Shown here one piece after another: positions 8,864-17,379 of a stretch of 64,000 nucleotides of DNA (its first letter is position 1; every line of letters starts with the position of its first letter). Source of the DNA: Streptomyces stelliscabiei (lineage in GTDB: Bacteria; Actinomycetota; Actinomycetes; Streptomycetales; Streptomycetaceae); contig NZ_JADBGF010000001.1 of the NCBI RefSeq assembly GCF_014873495.1, positions 5,022,001 to 5,086,000 of the forward strand, in the 5' to 3' direction. Made by a program: the position numbers and the translations under genes. The notes under the pieces were generated by a model that had not been told where the DNA came from, did not search any database, and saw only the letters and a program-made list of their open reading frames with translations.

Positions 8864-8874
8864 GTGCAGTGCAC
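8864..8874. promoter_or_regulatory. Palindrome upstream of lhgO
   Basis: GTGCA-G-TGCAC is a perfect palindrome around one central base, 24 bases before the lhgO start and just downstream of a possible -35 (TTGTCA, 8855-8860). It could be an operator, for example for a GntR/FadR-type regulator; none is encoded nearby. Confidence 0.4.
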
Positions 8875-8898
8875 TATCGGAGTCGGGAGGTGGGGCGC

Positions 8899-10110
8899 GT
8901 GCGGAGGCAGGGCGCGTACGACTGCGATGTGCTCGTGGTCGGCGGCGGGATCGTCGGGCTGTCGACGGCGTACGCGATCACGCGGGCCGCGCCGGGCACG
9001 CGGGTCACCGTGCTGGAGAAGGAGCCGGGCCCGGCCCGGCATCAGACCGGGCGGAACAGCGGCGTCATCCACAGCGGGATCTACTACCGGCCCGACTCGC
9101 TGAAGGCGCGGTACGCCGTCAGGGGCGCCGCCGAGATGGTCAAGTTCTGCGCCGAGTACGGCATCGACCACGCCGTCACCGGAAAGCTGATCGTCGCCAC
9201 CGAGAAGTCGGAGCTGCCCCGGCTGCACGCCCTCGTACAGCGCGGCCGGGAGAACGGCATCCCGGTGCGGGAGCTGGGCGCCGCCCAGATCGCCGAGTAC
9301 GAGCCGGAGGTGCGCGGCCTCGCGGCCATACACGTCGGCACCACCGGGATCTGCGACTACGTCGGGGTCGCCCGCCAGTTCGCGCGGGCGTCCGGCGCCG
9401 AGATCCGGTACGGCGCCGAGGTCGAGCGGATCGACCGGCGGGCCTCGCTGGGGGTCGCCGTCCGGATCCGGGGCGGCGACGTCGTCCGGGGCCGGGTGCT
9501 GGTGAACTGCGCCGGGCTGTACTGCGACGAGGTGGCCCGGATGACCGGGGACGACCCCGGGATGCGGATCGTGCCGTTCCGGGGCGAGTACTTCGAGCTG
9601 GCGCGGCCCGAGCTGGTCCGTGGACTCGTGTATCCGGTGCCCGATCCGGCCTTCCCGTTCCTCGGGGTGCATCTGACCCGGGGGATCGACGGTGGCGTCC
9701 ACGTCGGACCCAACGCGGTGCCGGCGCTGGCCCGCGAGGGGTACGCGTGGGGGACCGTACGGATGCGTGAGCTGGGGGCGACGCTGGCGTGGCCCGGCTC
9801 CTGGCGGATCGCCCGGCGGCACTGGCGGTACGGGGCGGGGGAGCTTCGGCGCTCGGTGTCGAAGAGGGCCTTCACCGGGGCGGTGCGGCGGTTGTTGCCG
9901 GCGGTCTCGGAGCGGGACCTCGTGCCCACGGCCGCGGGGGTACGGGCCCAGGCCGTGCTCCGGGACGGGACGCTCGTGGACGACTTCATGATCCGGGAGG
10001 GAGCGCGGGCGGTACACGTGCTGAACGCGCCCTCGCCCGCGGCGACCGCGTCCCTGCCGATCGGCCGGGAGGTCGGGAGGAGAGCCCTGGCGGCACTGGC
10101 CGAGGTCTGA
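8899..10110 (+). CDS. lhgO: L-2-hydroxyglutarate oxidase family FAD enzyme
   Basis: 403-residue flavoprotein of the DAO superfamily. The family oxidizes L-2-hydroxyglutarate to 2-oxoglutarate with electrons going to the membrane quinone pool. The FAD-binding GGGIVG is at residues 15-20. The family signature around HQTGRNSGVIHSGIYY follows near 47-62, and GVRAQAV near the end binds the flavin ring. The GTG start at 8899 is preferred because GGGAGG lies eight bases upstream; the longer frame from 8815 overlaps the likely promoter. The role is probably metabolite repair of the by-product of 2-oxoglutarate-reducing dehydrogenases. The specific substrate is inferred from family resemblance. Confidence 0.88.
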   Translation: MRRQGAYDCDVLVVGGGIVGLSTAYAITRAAPGTRVTVLEKEPGPARHQTGRNSGVIHSGIYYRPDSLKARYAVRGAAEMVKFCAEYGIDHAVTGKLIVATEKSELPRLHALVQRGRENGIPVRELGAAQIAEYEPEVRGLAAIHVGTTGICDYVGVARQFARASGAEIRYGAEVERIDRRASLGVAVRIRGGDVVRGRVLVNCAGLYCDEVARMTGDDPGMRIVPFRGEYFELARPELVRGLVYPVPDPAFPFLGVHLTRGIDGGVHVGPNAVPALAREGYAWGTVRMRELGATLAWPGSWRIARRHWRYGAGELRRSVSKRAFTGAVRRLLPAVSERDLVPTAAGVRAQAVLRDGTLVDDFMIREGARAVHVLNAPSPAATASLPIGREVGRRALAALAEV

Positions 10111-10120
10111 GGGGTTCCCC

Positions 10121-10190
10121 CGGGACCGGGCCCTGTGGTGCTGTCCGCCGGGACCGGGCCCTGTGGTGCTGTCCGTCGGGACCGGCCCGG
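10121..10190. repeat. 28-bp tandem repeat, 2.5 copies
   Basis: Two near-identical 28-base units (10121-10148 and 10149-10176, differing at the last base) and a partial third unit lie between lhgO and trmB. They are GC-rich with internal dyad symmetry (GGGACCGG/CCGGTCCC) and might act as transcriptional or 3'-end structure. Confidence 0.85.
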
Positions 10191-10274
10191 CGGTGGCGTT
10201 CCGCCGCCCTAGGGGCCCGCCCCAGGGGGTGGGGGAAGCCGGGGCGCTTCGGGGCGCCGTAAAATCGTCTCACT

Positions 10275-11144
10275 GTGTCTGACTCCGCCGATGCCCCCGA
10301 GCCCCGCACCTCCGATGCCTCCCTCCGGCACACCCGGGTCAAGGGTGAGCCGCGCTTTCCCGACGGGCCCAAGCCGGATCCCGCCGGGTCGCACTTCGAG
10401 CGGCGGATCAGGAGTTTCCAGCCGCGGCGCAGTCGGGTGACGGCCGGGCAGGCGGACGCCCTGCAGCGGCTGTGGCCCAAGTGGGGGCTCGACATCGACG
10501 GTCGGGCGCTGGATCTCGTCGAGCTGTTCGGCGACGAGAAGCCCGTCGTGCTGGAGATCGGGTTCGGGATGGGCGAGGCGACCGCGCTGATGGCCGCCGC
10601 CGATCCGGAGACCAACGTGCTCGCGGTCGACGTGCACACACCGGGCCAGGGGAACCTGCTGAACCTCGCGGACCAGTACGGCCTCTCCCATGTCCGGGTC
10701 GCGAACGGCGACGCGATCATCCTGCTGCGGGAGATGCTCACGCCCGGCTCGCTGGCCGGACTGCGGGTGTACTTCCCCGACCCCTGGCCGAAGAAGCGGC
10801 ACCACAAGCGCCGGCTGATCCAGCCGGAGTTCCTCACACTGGTCGCCTCCCGGCTCGCGCCCGGGGCGCTCGTGCACTGCGCGACGGACTGGGAGCCGTA
10901 CGCCGAGCAGATGCTGGGCGTCCTGACCGCGCACCCCGACTTCGAGAACACCCGGGCCGACGGCGGCTTCGCGCCACGTCCCGACTTCCGGCCGCTGACT
11001 CGTTTCGAGGGGCAGGGACTGGACAAGGGTCATGTGGTGAACGATCTGCTCTTCCGTCGCGTACAGCAGCGTGAACAGCAGCAGGAGCCACAGCGGACGC
11101 GGAAGTCCGAACACCCCGAACAACCCCCCACCACAGGCGTCTGA
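10275..11144 (+). CDS. trmB: tRNA (guanine-N7-)-methyltransferase
   Basis: 289 residues. TrmB methylates N7 of guanosine 46 in the variable loop of many tRNAs using S-adenosylmethionine. The AdoMet-binding motif VLEIGFGMGEAT is near residues 91-102. The TrmB signature YFPDPWPKKRHHKRRL is near 166-181. A long N-terminal extension of about 45 residues is rich in Asp/Pro/Arg, and the C-terminus ends in a Gln/Arg/Pro-rich tail, both typical of actinobacterial versions. The GTG start at 10275 gives the N-terminus MSDSADAPEP. The gene is followed about 100 bases later by the PrsW-like gene on the same strand. Confidence 0.95.
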   Translation: MSDSADAPEPRTSDASLRHTRVKGEPRFPDGPKPDPAGSHFERRIRSFQPRRSRVTAGQADALQRLWPKWGLDIDGRALDLVELFGDEKPVVLEIGFGMGEATALMAAADPETNVLAVDVHTPGQGNLLNLADQYGLSHVRVANGDAIILLREMLTPGSLAGLRVYFPDPWPKKRHHKRRLIQPEFLTLVASRLAPGALVHCATDWEPYAEQMLGVLTAHPDFENTRADGGFAPRPDFRPLTRFEGQGLDKGHVVNDLLFRRVQQREQQQEPQRTRKSEHPEQPPTTGV

Positions 11145-11234
11145 AGGCCGGCGCCCAGCACTTGGCGGCCGGTTCGGCGGGCGCGGTCCGGCGGGCCGCA
11201 CCACGCGCCGTCGCGGGCGGCGCCCCTCCCTCGT

Positions 11235-11240
11235 TAGGGT
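11235..11240 (+). promoter_or_regulatory. -10 element for a leaderless transcript
   Basis: TAGGGT ends seven bases before the ATG at 11248, which places the expected transcription start on the A of ATG. The gene lacks a good ribosome site, consistent with leaderless expression. Confidence 0.5.
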
Positions 11241-11247
11241 CAATGCA

Positions 11248-12579
11248 ATGGCCACCAGTCCCCCCTACCCGACGCGTCCCCCCGGCTTCGCCGACGGCCA
11301 CGCGTTCAGGCCCACGCGCTGGTGGCAGCGGAAGAGCGTCAGATACACCGCGCTGACGGCGCTGCTCGCGGTCTCCGGACTCGTCATCCTCGCGCTCGTG
11401 CGCGAACAGACCGGCACGGAGGGCTTCCTCGTCGGGCTGGGGCTGGCCGTGCTGCCGGTGCCGTTGCTCATGACCGCGTTCCGGTGGCTGGACCGGGTGG
11501 AGCCGGGCCCCTGGCGGAACCTGGTGTTCGCGTTCGCCTGGGGGGCGTGTGCGGCGGCGCTGATAGCCATCGTGGCGAACAGCTTCGCGACGCGCTGGAT
11601 AGCGACGGCCACCGCTGATCCCTCGCACGCGGACACCCTGGGTGCCACGGTCATAGCGCCCGTGGTCGAGGAGATCGCCAAGGCCGCGGCCGTCCTGCTC
11701 GTCTTCCTGTTCAGGAGGCGGGATTTCACCGGGATCGTGGACGGGGTGGTGATCGCGGGGTTCACCGCGACCGGCTTCGCGTTCACCGAGAACATCCTGT
11801 ACCTGGGCACCGCCTTCGGGACGGACCAGCTCAGCGGCGGGAGCGGGCTGGCATCGGTCACCGCGGCCACCTTCTTCGTACGGGTGATCATGTCGCCGTT
11901 CGCGCACCCGCTGTTCACCGTGCTGACGGGGATCGGATTCGGGATCGCGGCGGTCTCCGCCGAGTGGCAGCGGGGGCGGCGCGTCCTCGTACCGCTGAGC
12001 GGGCTGCTGCTCGCCATGGGGATGCACTCGGTGTGGAACGGGTCGGCGACCTTCGGGGAGTACGGGTTCTTCGCGGTGTACGCGGGGTTCATGGTGCCGG
12101 CGTTCGGATTGCTGACGTGGTGGGTGATCTGGGCCCGGCAGCGGGAGTTGCGGACCGTGCGGGAGGCGTTGCCGGCGTACGCGGCCGCGGGGTGGCTGAC
12201 CCCGGCCGAGCCGTACGTGCTGGGGTCGATGCGGGCGCGGCGGGTGGCGCGGGAGTACGCGGCGCATCACTTCGGGAAGGGCGGGGCCCGGACGATCGCG
12301 GAGTACGAGTCGTACGCCACGCGGTTGGCGTTCCTGCGGCACCGGGGGCTGCGGGGGTGGGCCGGCGGTGACTTCGCGCTACGGGAGCGGGAACTGCTGT
12401 TCGAGCTGTGGCGGCGGCGTGAGGTGGCCCGCCCGGCCATGGGGTACGCGGGCCGGGACGCCGGGCCCGGGCACGGGTACGGGTACGCCTACGGGTACGG
12501 CGGGTACGGGCCCGCCCACGCGCAGCCGGTGGCCCACGGGGTGGCCGCGTACCCGTCGTACAACCCGTATCGGTCCTAG
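11248..12579 (+). CDS. PrsW-family intramembrane metalloprotease
   Basis: 443-residue polytopic membrane protein with about eight or nine hydrophobic segments between residues 30 and 300. The conserved PrsW motifs are present: VVEEIAKA (EExxK, about 139), FAFTENI (FxxxE, about 177), MSPFAHPLF (about 214) and MHSVWNG (about 257), which together form the putative metal site inside the membrane. In Bacillus, PrsW starts regulated proteolysis of an anti-sigma factor. A link to the membrane-tethered sigma factor at 2512 is possible but purely speculative. The C-terminal cytoplasmic tail ends in a Gly/Tyr-rich repeat (GYGYAYGYGGYG). The start at 11248 is supported by a -10 box at leaderless distance. 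Confidence 0.9.
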   Translation: MATSPPYPTRPPGFADGHAFRPTRWWQRKSVRYTALTALLAVSGLVILALVREQTGTEGFLVGLGLAVLPVPLLMTAFRWLDRVEPGPWRNLVFAFAWGACAAALIAIVANSFATRWIATATADPSHADTLGATVIAPVVEEIAKAAAVLLVFLFRRRDFTGIVDGVVIAGFTATGFAFTENILYLGTAFGTDQLSGGSGLASVTAATFFVRVIMSPFAHPLFTVLTGIGFGIAAVSAEWQRGRRVLVPLSGLLLAMGMHSVWNGSATFGEYGFFAVYAGFMVPAFGLLTWWVIWARQRELRTVREALPAYAAAGWLTPAEPYVLGSMRARRVAREYAAHHFGKGGARTIAEYESYATRLAFLRHRGLRGWAGGDFALRERELLFELWRRREVARPAMGYAGRDAGPGHGYGYAYGYGGYGPAHAQPVAHGVAAYPSYNPYRS

Positions 12580-12593
12580 AGCCTGTCGGCGGT

Positions 12594-12618
12594 CCACGGG
12601 CGGGCGGTGCGCCCGTGG
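12594..12618. terminator. Hairpin between convergent genes
   Basis: CCACGGGC (12594-12601) pairs with GCCCGTGG (12611-12618) around a 9-base loop, 15 bases after the PrsW-like stop and 42 bases from the convergent reductase stop. There is no U-tract, so a moderate, possibly bidirectional terminator. Confidence 0.5.
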
Positions 12619-12659
12619 TGGCCGCTCACGCGGTCGCCTCGCTCCTCGGGGCGCGTGGG

Positions 12660-13604
12660 CTACTCCGATGCCTCGGTCAGGCGCCCCAGTTCCTCGGCGG
12701 TGAGGGTGAGGTCGGCGACGGCCAGGAGGTCGGGGAGCTGGTCCACGGTGCGCGCGGAGGCGATCGGCGCGGCGACGGTCGGCTGGGCGGCGAGCCAGGC
12801 GAGGGCGACGGTGGCGTGGGCGGCGCCGCGGGACTCCGCGATCTCGTCGAGGGCCGCGAGGACCCGCGTGCCGGCCGGGGTTTCGAGATACGCGCCGGCG
12901 CCGGCCGCGCGGGGGCTGTCGACCGTCGTGCCGGGGCGGTACTTGCCCGTGAGGAAGCCCTTGGCGAGCGCGAAGTACGGGACGGCCGAGAGGCCCGCGT
13001 CGGCGGCGACGGACTGGAGCGGGCCCTCGTAGGTGTCCCGGGAGACCAGGTTGTAGTGGGGCTGGAGTGCCACGTAGCGGGCCAGACCCTCGGCGTCCGA
13101 GAAGTCCAGGGAGGCCTTCAGACGTTCGGGGGTGATGTTGGACGCGGCTATGGCGCGGACCTTGCCGGCCTTCACCAGGTCGTCGAGGGCGGTGACGATC
13201 TCCTCGACGGGCACCTCGGGCTGGTCGAAGTGGGTGTAGTAGAGGTCGATGTGGTCCGTGCCGAGGCGGGCGAGGGAGGCGTCGGCCGCGGCCTTGATGT
13301 TGGCCGCCGTCAGGCCCTGGTACTCGGGGTGCTGGCTCACCTTGGTCGCGATGACCACGTCGTCGCGGTTGCCCCGCGACCTGACCCACCTGCCGATGAT
13401 CCTCTCGGACTCACCGCCCGTGTTGCCCTCCACCCAGGCCGAGTAGGAGTCGGCGGTGTCGACGAAGTTGCCCCCGGCGGCCGCGTAGGCGTCGAGGACG
13501 GCGAAGGACTGGGCCTCGTCCGCCGTCCACCCGAAGACGTTGCCGCCGAGGGAGAGCGGGAAGACCTCGATGTCGGACGTGCCCAGCTTGCGAAGAGAAG
13601 TCAT
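12660..13604 (-). CDS. Aldo/keto reductase
   Basis: 314-residue NADPH-dependent oxidoreductase with a TIM-barrel fold. The catalytic Asp49 and Tyr54 lie in NFVDTADSYSAW, Lys about 89 in VIATKVSQHP, and His about 122 in LYYTHFDQP. The cofactor-binding region is in the last 80 residues (TVALAWLAAQPTVAAPIASART). The sequence resembles the YajO/YhdN-type bacterial subgroup, so the physiological substrate cannot be assigned. The ATG at 13604 gives MTSLRKLG, the normal beginning; the longer frame to 13733 is not needed. It is monocistronic, convergent with the PrsW-like gene. Confidence 0.9.
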   Translation of the reverse strand: MTSLRKLGTSDIEVFPLSLGGNVFGWTADEAQSFAVLDAYAAAGGNFVDTADSYSAWVEGNTGGESERIIGRWVRSRGNRDDVVIATKVSQHPEYQGLTAANIKAAADASLARLGTDHIDLYYTHFDQPEVPVEEIVTALDDLVKAGKVRAIAASNITPERLKASLDFSDAEGLARYVALQPHYNLVSRDTYEGPLQSVAADAGLSAVPYFALAKGFLTGKYRPGTTVDSPRAAGAGAYLETPAGTRVLAALDEIAESRGAAHATVALAWLAAQPTVAAPIASARTVDQLPDLLAVADLTLTAEELGRLTEASE

Positions 13605-13803
13605 GTCCAGCGTCAACCATCGCGGCGGACGCCCGCATTCCGCGTCGGCGTGAACGCCATGTGAAGCCGTGGGGCGGCAACGGGGCGGGGTTCGCGGCGA
13701 AAAGCAGTCCCGGACCGCGACGGCCGGCGGCACGCGCGTATGACGAACGCCGCGCGCTCCTCACGGACTCACGCGGCGTCGCTGCTTCCTTCTCCGCCCG
13801 GCT

Positions 13804-14865
13804 CTACGGGGTCAGACCCTTGCTGCGCAGCCACGCCGCCGGGTCGATGCCGCTGGCCGAGCCGCCCGGGTGGACCTCCATGTGGAGGTGGGCGCCGGTG
13901 ACGTTGCCGGTGGCGCCCACGCGGCCGATGACGTCGCCGGTGGCGACCTTCTGGCCGACGCTGACGCCGATGGAGGACTGGTGGGCGAACCAGATCTCGG
14001 TGCCGTCATCGAGGGTGAGGACGGTCTTGTAGCCGTAGGAGCCCTCGTAGCCGGCCTGCGTGATGGTGCCGCTGTGGACGGCCTTGATCAGGGTGCCGGT
14101 GGGAGCGGCGAAGTCGAGGCCGGTGTGGTACCCGGAGGACCAGTAGGGGCCGGCCTGACCGAAGGTGGAGGTGAGGGTGTACGAGGAGGTCGGCAGCGTG
14201 AACTGCTTGGCGAGGGAGGCGAGACGCTCGGCTTCCTTCTTCGCCGCGGCCTCCTCGGCCGCCTTCTTCTCGGCGGCGGCCTCCTTGGCCTCGGCTTCCT
14301 TCTTCTCCTTGGCGGCCAGCTCGGCGGCCTTGTCCGCGGCGGCGGTCTGGGCGGCCTCGGCGGCGGCCTTGTCGAAGGCGTCCTGCTGGGACTCGGCCTG
14401 CGCCATGATGCGGGCGCGCAGTGCCTCACCGGCGTCCGCGGTGCCCTGCTCGGTCTCGGCGGCGGTCAGGCCGGCGCTGCTGAGCGGGGTCCTGGAGGCC
14501 TCGGGCTCCGGCTCGTCGGCCTCGTCCTCGAAGACCGAGCCGACATTCGGCATGTCGGGCATCGAGATGGACACGGGGGCCTTGCCGGACTGCGCGCTGG
14601 CCATGCCGGCGCCGCTGACGGCGGCTATGACACCGACGCCGAGAACGGTGGAGCTGCGGGCGAGACCGCCACGAGCGAGTACGCCGGTCTTCTTGGCGAC
14701 GCGGTGCCGACCGCGAGCGGGGCGAAGGGAGTCCTCACTGGGATTCCACTCCTGCCAGGGGCCCTCGTTGTCGCTGTTGTAGCTGCCGTAGCCGAACGTC
14801 TGGCTCTCGCCGTCACGTTGGTCGGGCACGAACGGGGCTTCGGTCGCGGACCGGTTCGACGCCAC
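13804..14865 (-). CDS. M23-family peptidoglycan endopeptidase, secreted, coiled-coil
   Basis: 353 residues. A cytoplasmic/basic leader of about 65 residues is followed by one hydrophobic export segment (about 70-92, ending near ASAQ). Next comes an Ala/Glu/Lys-rich coiled coil (about 165-215), then an M23 zinc peptidase domain (about 236-340). Zinc ligands are in GYHTGLDFA (HxxxD, about 246-250) and HLHMEV (HxH, about 328). Enzymes of this family cut peptide cross-links in peptidoglycan during growth or spore germination. The 5' leader is a c-di-AMP riboswitch, a known control of cell-wall hydrolases in actinomycetes, so expression should fall when c-di-AMP is high. The gene is monocistronic. 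Confidence 0.93.
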   Translation of the reverse strand: MASNRSATEAPFVPDQRDGESQTFGYGSYNSDNEGPWQEWNPSEDSLRPARGRHRVAKKTGVLARGGLARSSTVLGVGVIAAVSGAGMASAQSGKAPVSISMPDMPNVGSVFEDEADEPEPEASRTPLSSAGLTAAETEQGTADAGEALRARIMAQAESQQDAFDKAAAEAAQTAAADKAAELAAKEKKEAEAKEAAAEKKAAEEAAAKKEAERLASLAKQFTLPTSSYTLTSTFGQAGPYWSSGYHTGLDFAAPTGTLIKAVHSGTITQAGYEGSYGYKTVLTLDDGTEIWFAHQSSIGVSVGQKVATGDVIGRVGATGNVTGAHLHMEVHPGGSASGIDPAAWLRSKGLTP

Positions 14866-14884
14866 GTGGGCGTACTCCTTCCTT

Positions 14885-15062
14885 CCTCCTCGCCTACCGG
14901 GTTAGCTGACGGGTTCGGAGCAGGAAGGTCTCCTACGCGCGTAAACCGGCCGTGCGCACTGCCACGACGGTTTCCGTGCGATTCACCCCAGGGTGGTGGT
15001 TCCCCGGTTCCCTTGCGGGATTCGGCGCGTGAGCACGGAGCCGTCTCTTGTGACGGCTGGGA
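14885..15062 (-). promoter_or_regulatory. ydaO/yuaA c-di-AMP riboswitch
   Basis: The leader of the M23 peptidase, read on the minus strand, contains the conserved blocks of the ydaO aptamer: CGCCGAATCCCGC, CCGGGGAACCA, TGGGGTGAATCG, a GTAGGAGACC...CTGCTCCGAACCCGTCAGCTAACCC segment (in parts), and GGTAGGCGAGGAGGAAGG next to the ribosome site. A perfect 7-bp hairpin (15040-15059) lies at its 5' end. In actinomycetes this class turns off wall-hydrolase genes when c-di-AMP binds. The boundaries are approximate. Upstream, around 15070-15100, lies an AT-richer stretch with GATAAC that may be the promoter. From 15100 to 15310 I see nothing recognisable. Confidence 0.88.
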
Positions 15063-15310
15063 CGACCGCGCTGTGTTATCGAACGTTAATAGACGCGAGT
15101 ACTGCATTCCAAGCTGTTCCGAATGATCGTTCCGTCGCTCGCGGTGGACTTTACGGGTCATGAGGGGTTTAAAACGGGCGAGTTGACTTGCCTCACGAGT
15201 AACAAAAGTTCTGACGCCATATCAGCAGGTCTACGGAAGACGGTCGAACAAACACGTTCGGTGACAGGGGAGCCGGGGGAGCCTCCGTCAGCTCCCGCAC
15301 CTGCCGGATG

Positions 15311-16414
15311 TCACGGGCGGCGGACCGCCAGGAGGGCCATGTCGTCCGTCGTGCGGTCGCCCGTGTGCCGGCGCACCTCGTCCGCCAGGGTCGTCAAGAG
15401 GGCGCGCGGGGCGGAGAAGACCCTGCCGGACAGGCGCTCGGCCGGGTCGTAGAAGGCACCGCACGCGTCCCGCGCCTCGGAGAGGCCGTCCGTGTAGAAC
15501 AGCAGCGTGGCGCCGGGCGGGAATCCGGCGTCCTCCGCGCGGTCGGGCCAGGCGCCCAGGTCCTCCATCCCCAGCGGGAGGGCCGGCCGCCGGGCGTCCA
15601 GGGTGCACAGGGTGCCGTCGGCGAGCAGCAACAGGGGCGACGGATGCCCCCGGTTGACGATCCGGGCGCGCCCGGCCCCGTGCGGGAACTCCGCCAGAAC
15701 CGCCGTCACGAACCCCTCGTGCTCCACCGCCGCGTCCCGCAGCGCGGCCTCCCGCCTGGTCGTCTCCCGGGCCAGCGCCCGCTCCAGCCGCTGGGCGACC
15801 GCTTCGAGCGTCGACTCCTGCTCGGCCGCCTCCCGGAACGCGCCGATCAGCACCGCCACCGCCGACACCGCCCCCAGCCCCTTGCCGCGCACATCGCCCA
15901 CGATCAGCCGTACGCCGTGGGGCGAGTCCTGCACCGCGTACAGATCACCCCCGATCGACGCCTCCGCCTGCGCGGCCTCGTACCGCGCGGCGATCTCCAG
16001 CCCGCCGATCCGCTCCTGCGGCACCGGCAGGACGGCCCGCTGCGCCGCCTCGGCGATCTCGCGGGCGGTGGCGAGCCGGGCGTCGCTGCGGCGGACGAGA
16101 CGGTTGATCAGTACGGCCAGTACGGCGACGGTGGCCACCGTGGCGATCTCGGTGATCGCGTCCACCTGACCCGTGTCGCCGTAGTAGCCGCGCACCGCGC
16201 TGACCCCGGCGACCGAGGCGATCCCGACGATCACCGTGCCGAGCAGCGAGAAGAGCGGGGCCGCCACCAGGGGCGAGGCGGTGAAGAAGGGGACGGCCGT
16301 GAACTCGCGCGGGGTGAAGTGGTCGTAGAAGAGGCCGATGGTGATGAGGAGGGCCGGGATGACGCGAAGGAGCGTACGGACGTACGAGAGCCGCCACCCA
16401 CTCGGCTCCCTCAC
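15311..16414 (-). CDS. Membrane-bound PP2C/SpoIIE-type serine phosphatase
   Basis: 367 residues. The N-terminal third has three or four hydrophobic helices (about 12-105), and a SpoIIE/RsbU-type phosphatase domain occupies 150-367. Metal-binding signatures are visible: ASIGGDLYAV (GGD), VGDVRGKG, TLLFYTDGLSEARD (DG) and TTDDMALLAVR (DD). Family members dephosphorylate anti-anti-sigma factors in partner-switching cascades; Streptomyces genomes carry dozens. No anti-sigma or STAS gene adjoins it, so its target is unknown. The GTG at 16414 has AAGGGG about eight bases upstream and is preferred over the GTG at 16423. Confidence 0.9.
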   Translation of the reverse strand: MREPSGWRLSYVRTLLRVIPALLITIGLFYDHFTPREFTAVPFFTASPLVAAPLFSLLGTVIVGIASVAGVSAVRGYYGDTGQVDAITEIATVATVAVLAVLINRLVRRSDARLATAREIAEAAQRAVLPVPQERIGGLEIAARYEAAQAEASIGGDLYAVQDSPHGVRLIVGDVRGKGLGAVSAVAVLIGAFREAAEQESTLEAVAQRLERALARETTRREAALRDAAVEHEGFVTAVLAEFPHGAGRARIVNRGHPSPLLLLADGTLCTLDARRPALPLGMEDLGAWPDRAEDAGFPPGATLLFYTDGLSEARDACGAFYDPAERLSGRVFSAPRALLTTLADEVRRHTGDRTTDDMALLAVRRP

Positions 16415-16574
16415 CCCCGCCACCCCTTCTCGCTGCCCACGGATACAGGGTTTCCGGCGGTGGAGCCCTGGGCTAGTCGGCGGGGCCGAGTGGGCTAGCG
16501 GGAGGGCGCCGACAGAAGGGGCCGGCGGGAGGGGCGAGGGGCCGGCGGGAGGGAGTGGGGAGGTGGGCCCGGAT

Positions 16575-17234
16575 TCAGCCCGCGGTGAGTCCCGTCAGCC
16601 CCGTGAGCCCCGTCAGCTCCGGGAGGGGGAGCGTGTGCTGGGTCTGGAGGACCTTCGCGCGGAGGTAGCGGACGTTGTGGGCGGTGGTGAAGACGCCGGT
16701 GGGGACGCGGTGGCGGACGCCCACGCCCAGGTCGCGGAGCTGCTGCGCCTTGTCCGGGTTGTTCGAGAGGAGGTCCAGCTGGTCGATGCCGAGGGCACCC
16801 AGCATCTGGGCCGCCGCCGTGTAGTCACGGGCGTCCTCGGGCAGGCCGAGCGCCGCGTTCGCCTCGTAGGTGTCGAGCCCCTGGTCCTGGAGGGCGTACG
16901 CGTCGAGCTTGTTGTAGAGGCCGATGCCCCGGCCCTCCTGGCGGAGGTAGAGGAGGACGCCGCCGCGTTCGGCGATCCGCTCCACGGCCTCGCGCAGCTG
17001 CGGACCGCAGTCGCAGCGGGCGGACCCGAAGACGTCGCCGGTCAGGCACTCGGAGTGCAGTCGGACCAGCGGATCCGTGCCGGGGGCGGGGTCGCCGAGG
17101 ACGAGCGCCAGGTGCTCCTGGCCGTCGACGAGGCCGTGGAAGGTGACCAGTTCGGCGTCTACGCCGTAGCCGTCCTGGAAACGCAGCGGCACCCGGACGC
17201 GGGCACGCGGGGTGGCAGCGGGAATGTCGGGCAT
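16575..17234 (-). CDS. ribA: GTP cyclohydrolase II
   Basis: 219 residues. It opens GTP to 2,5-diamino-6-ribosylamino-4-pyrimidinone phosphate, the first step of riboflavin and of some deazaflavin or pyrimidine-derived pathways. The zinc ligands C63, C74 and C76 are in SECLTGDVFGSARCDCGP. The catalytic region RQEGRGIGLYNKL is at about 98-110 and keeps a Tyr in the loop, where one S. coelicolor paralogue that releases a formylated product carries Met. The C-terminus carries a short LTG repeat (LTGLTGLTGLT). It stands alone rather than fused to RibB, so it is probably an accessory copy beside a main rib operon elsewhere. It lies downstream of a MarR gene with a strong palindrome in between. RBS GGAG precedes the ATG. 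Confidence 0.92.
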   Translation of the reverse strand: MPDIPAATPRARVRVPLRFQDGYGVDAELVTFHGLVDGQEHLALVLGDPAPGTDPLVRLHSECLTGDVFGSARCDCGPQLREAVERIAERGGVLLYLRQEGRGIGLYNKLDAYALQDQGLDTYEANAALGLPEDARDYTAAAQMLGALGIDQLDLLSNNPDKAQQLRDLGVGVRHRVPTGVFTTAHNVRYLRAKVLQTQHTLPLPELTGLTGLTGLTAG

Positions 17235-17262
17235 GCGGGATCTCCGGTCCTGGTGCGGGCGT

Positions 17263-17290
17263 CGTCATGCTTCAGATTTGAAGCATGACG
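17263..17290. promoter_or_regulatory. Perfect 12-bp inverted repeat upstream of ribA
   Basis: CGTCATGCTTCA and TGAAGCATGACG are perfect complements around GATT, starting 29 bases before the ribA start. It reads as an operator, most likely for the adjacent MarR protein. The core TGCTTCA...TGAAGCA recurs in imperfect form at 17311-17328. Confidence 0.7.
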
Positions 17291-17310
17291 CTCGGCAGGA
17301 CTCTAACCCC

Positions 17311-17328
17311 TGCTTCAAATTTCAAGCA
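17311..17328. promoter_or_regulatory. Second, imperfect operator-like repeat
   Basis: TGCTTCAAATTTCAAGCA repeats the half-site of the 17263-17290 palindrome with one mismatch in symmetry. Two sites about 45 bases apart in front of ribA suggest cooperative repression. Confidence 0.55.
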
Positions 17329-17379
17329 ACCTCTTTGGGGATGCCTCACATTCCCGCGACCCGGGAATAAACGCGGGAC

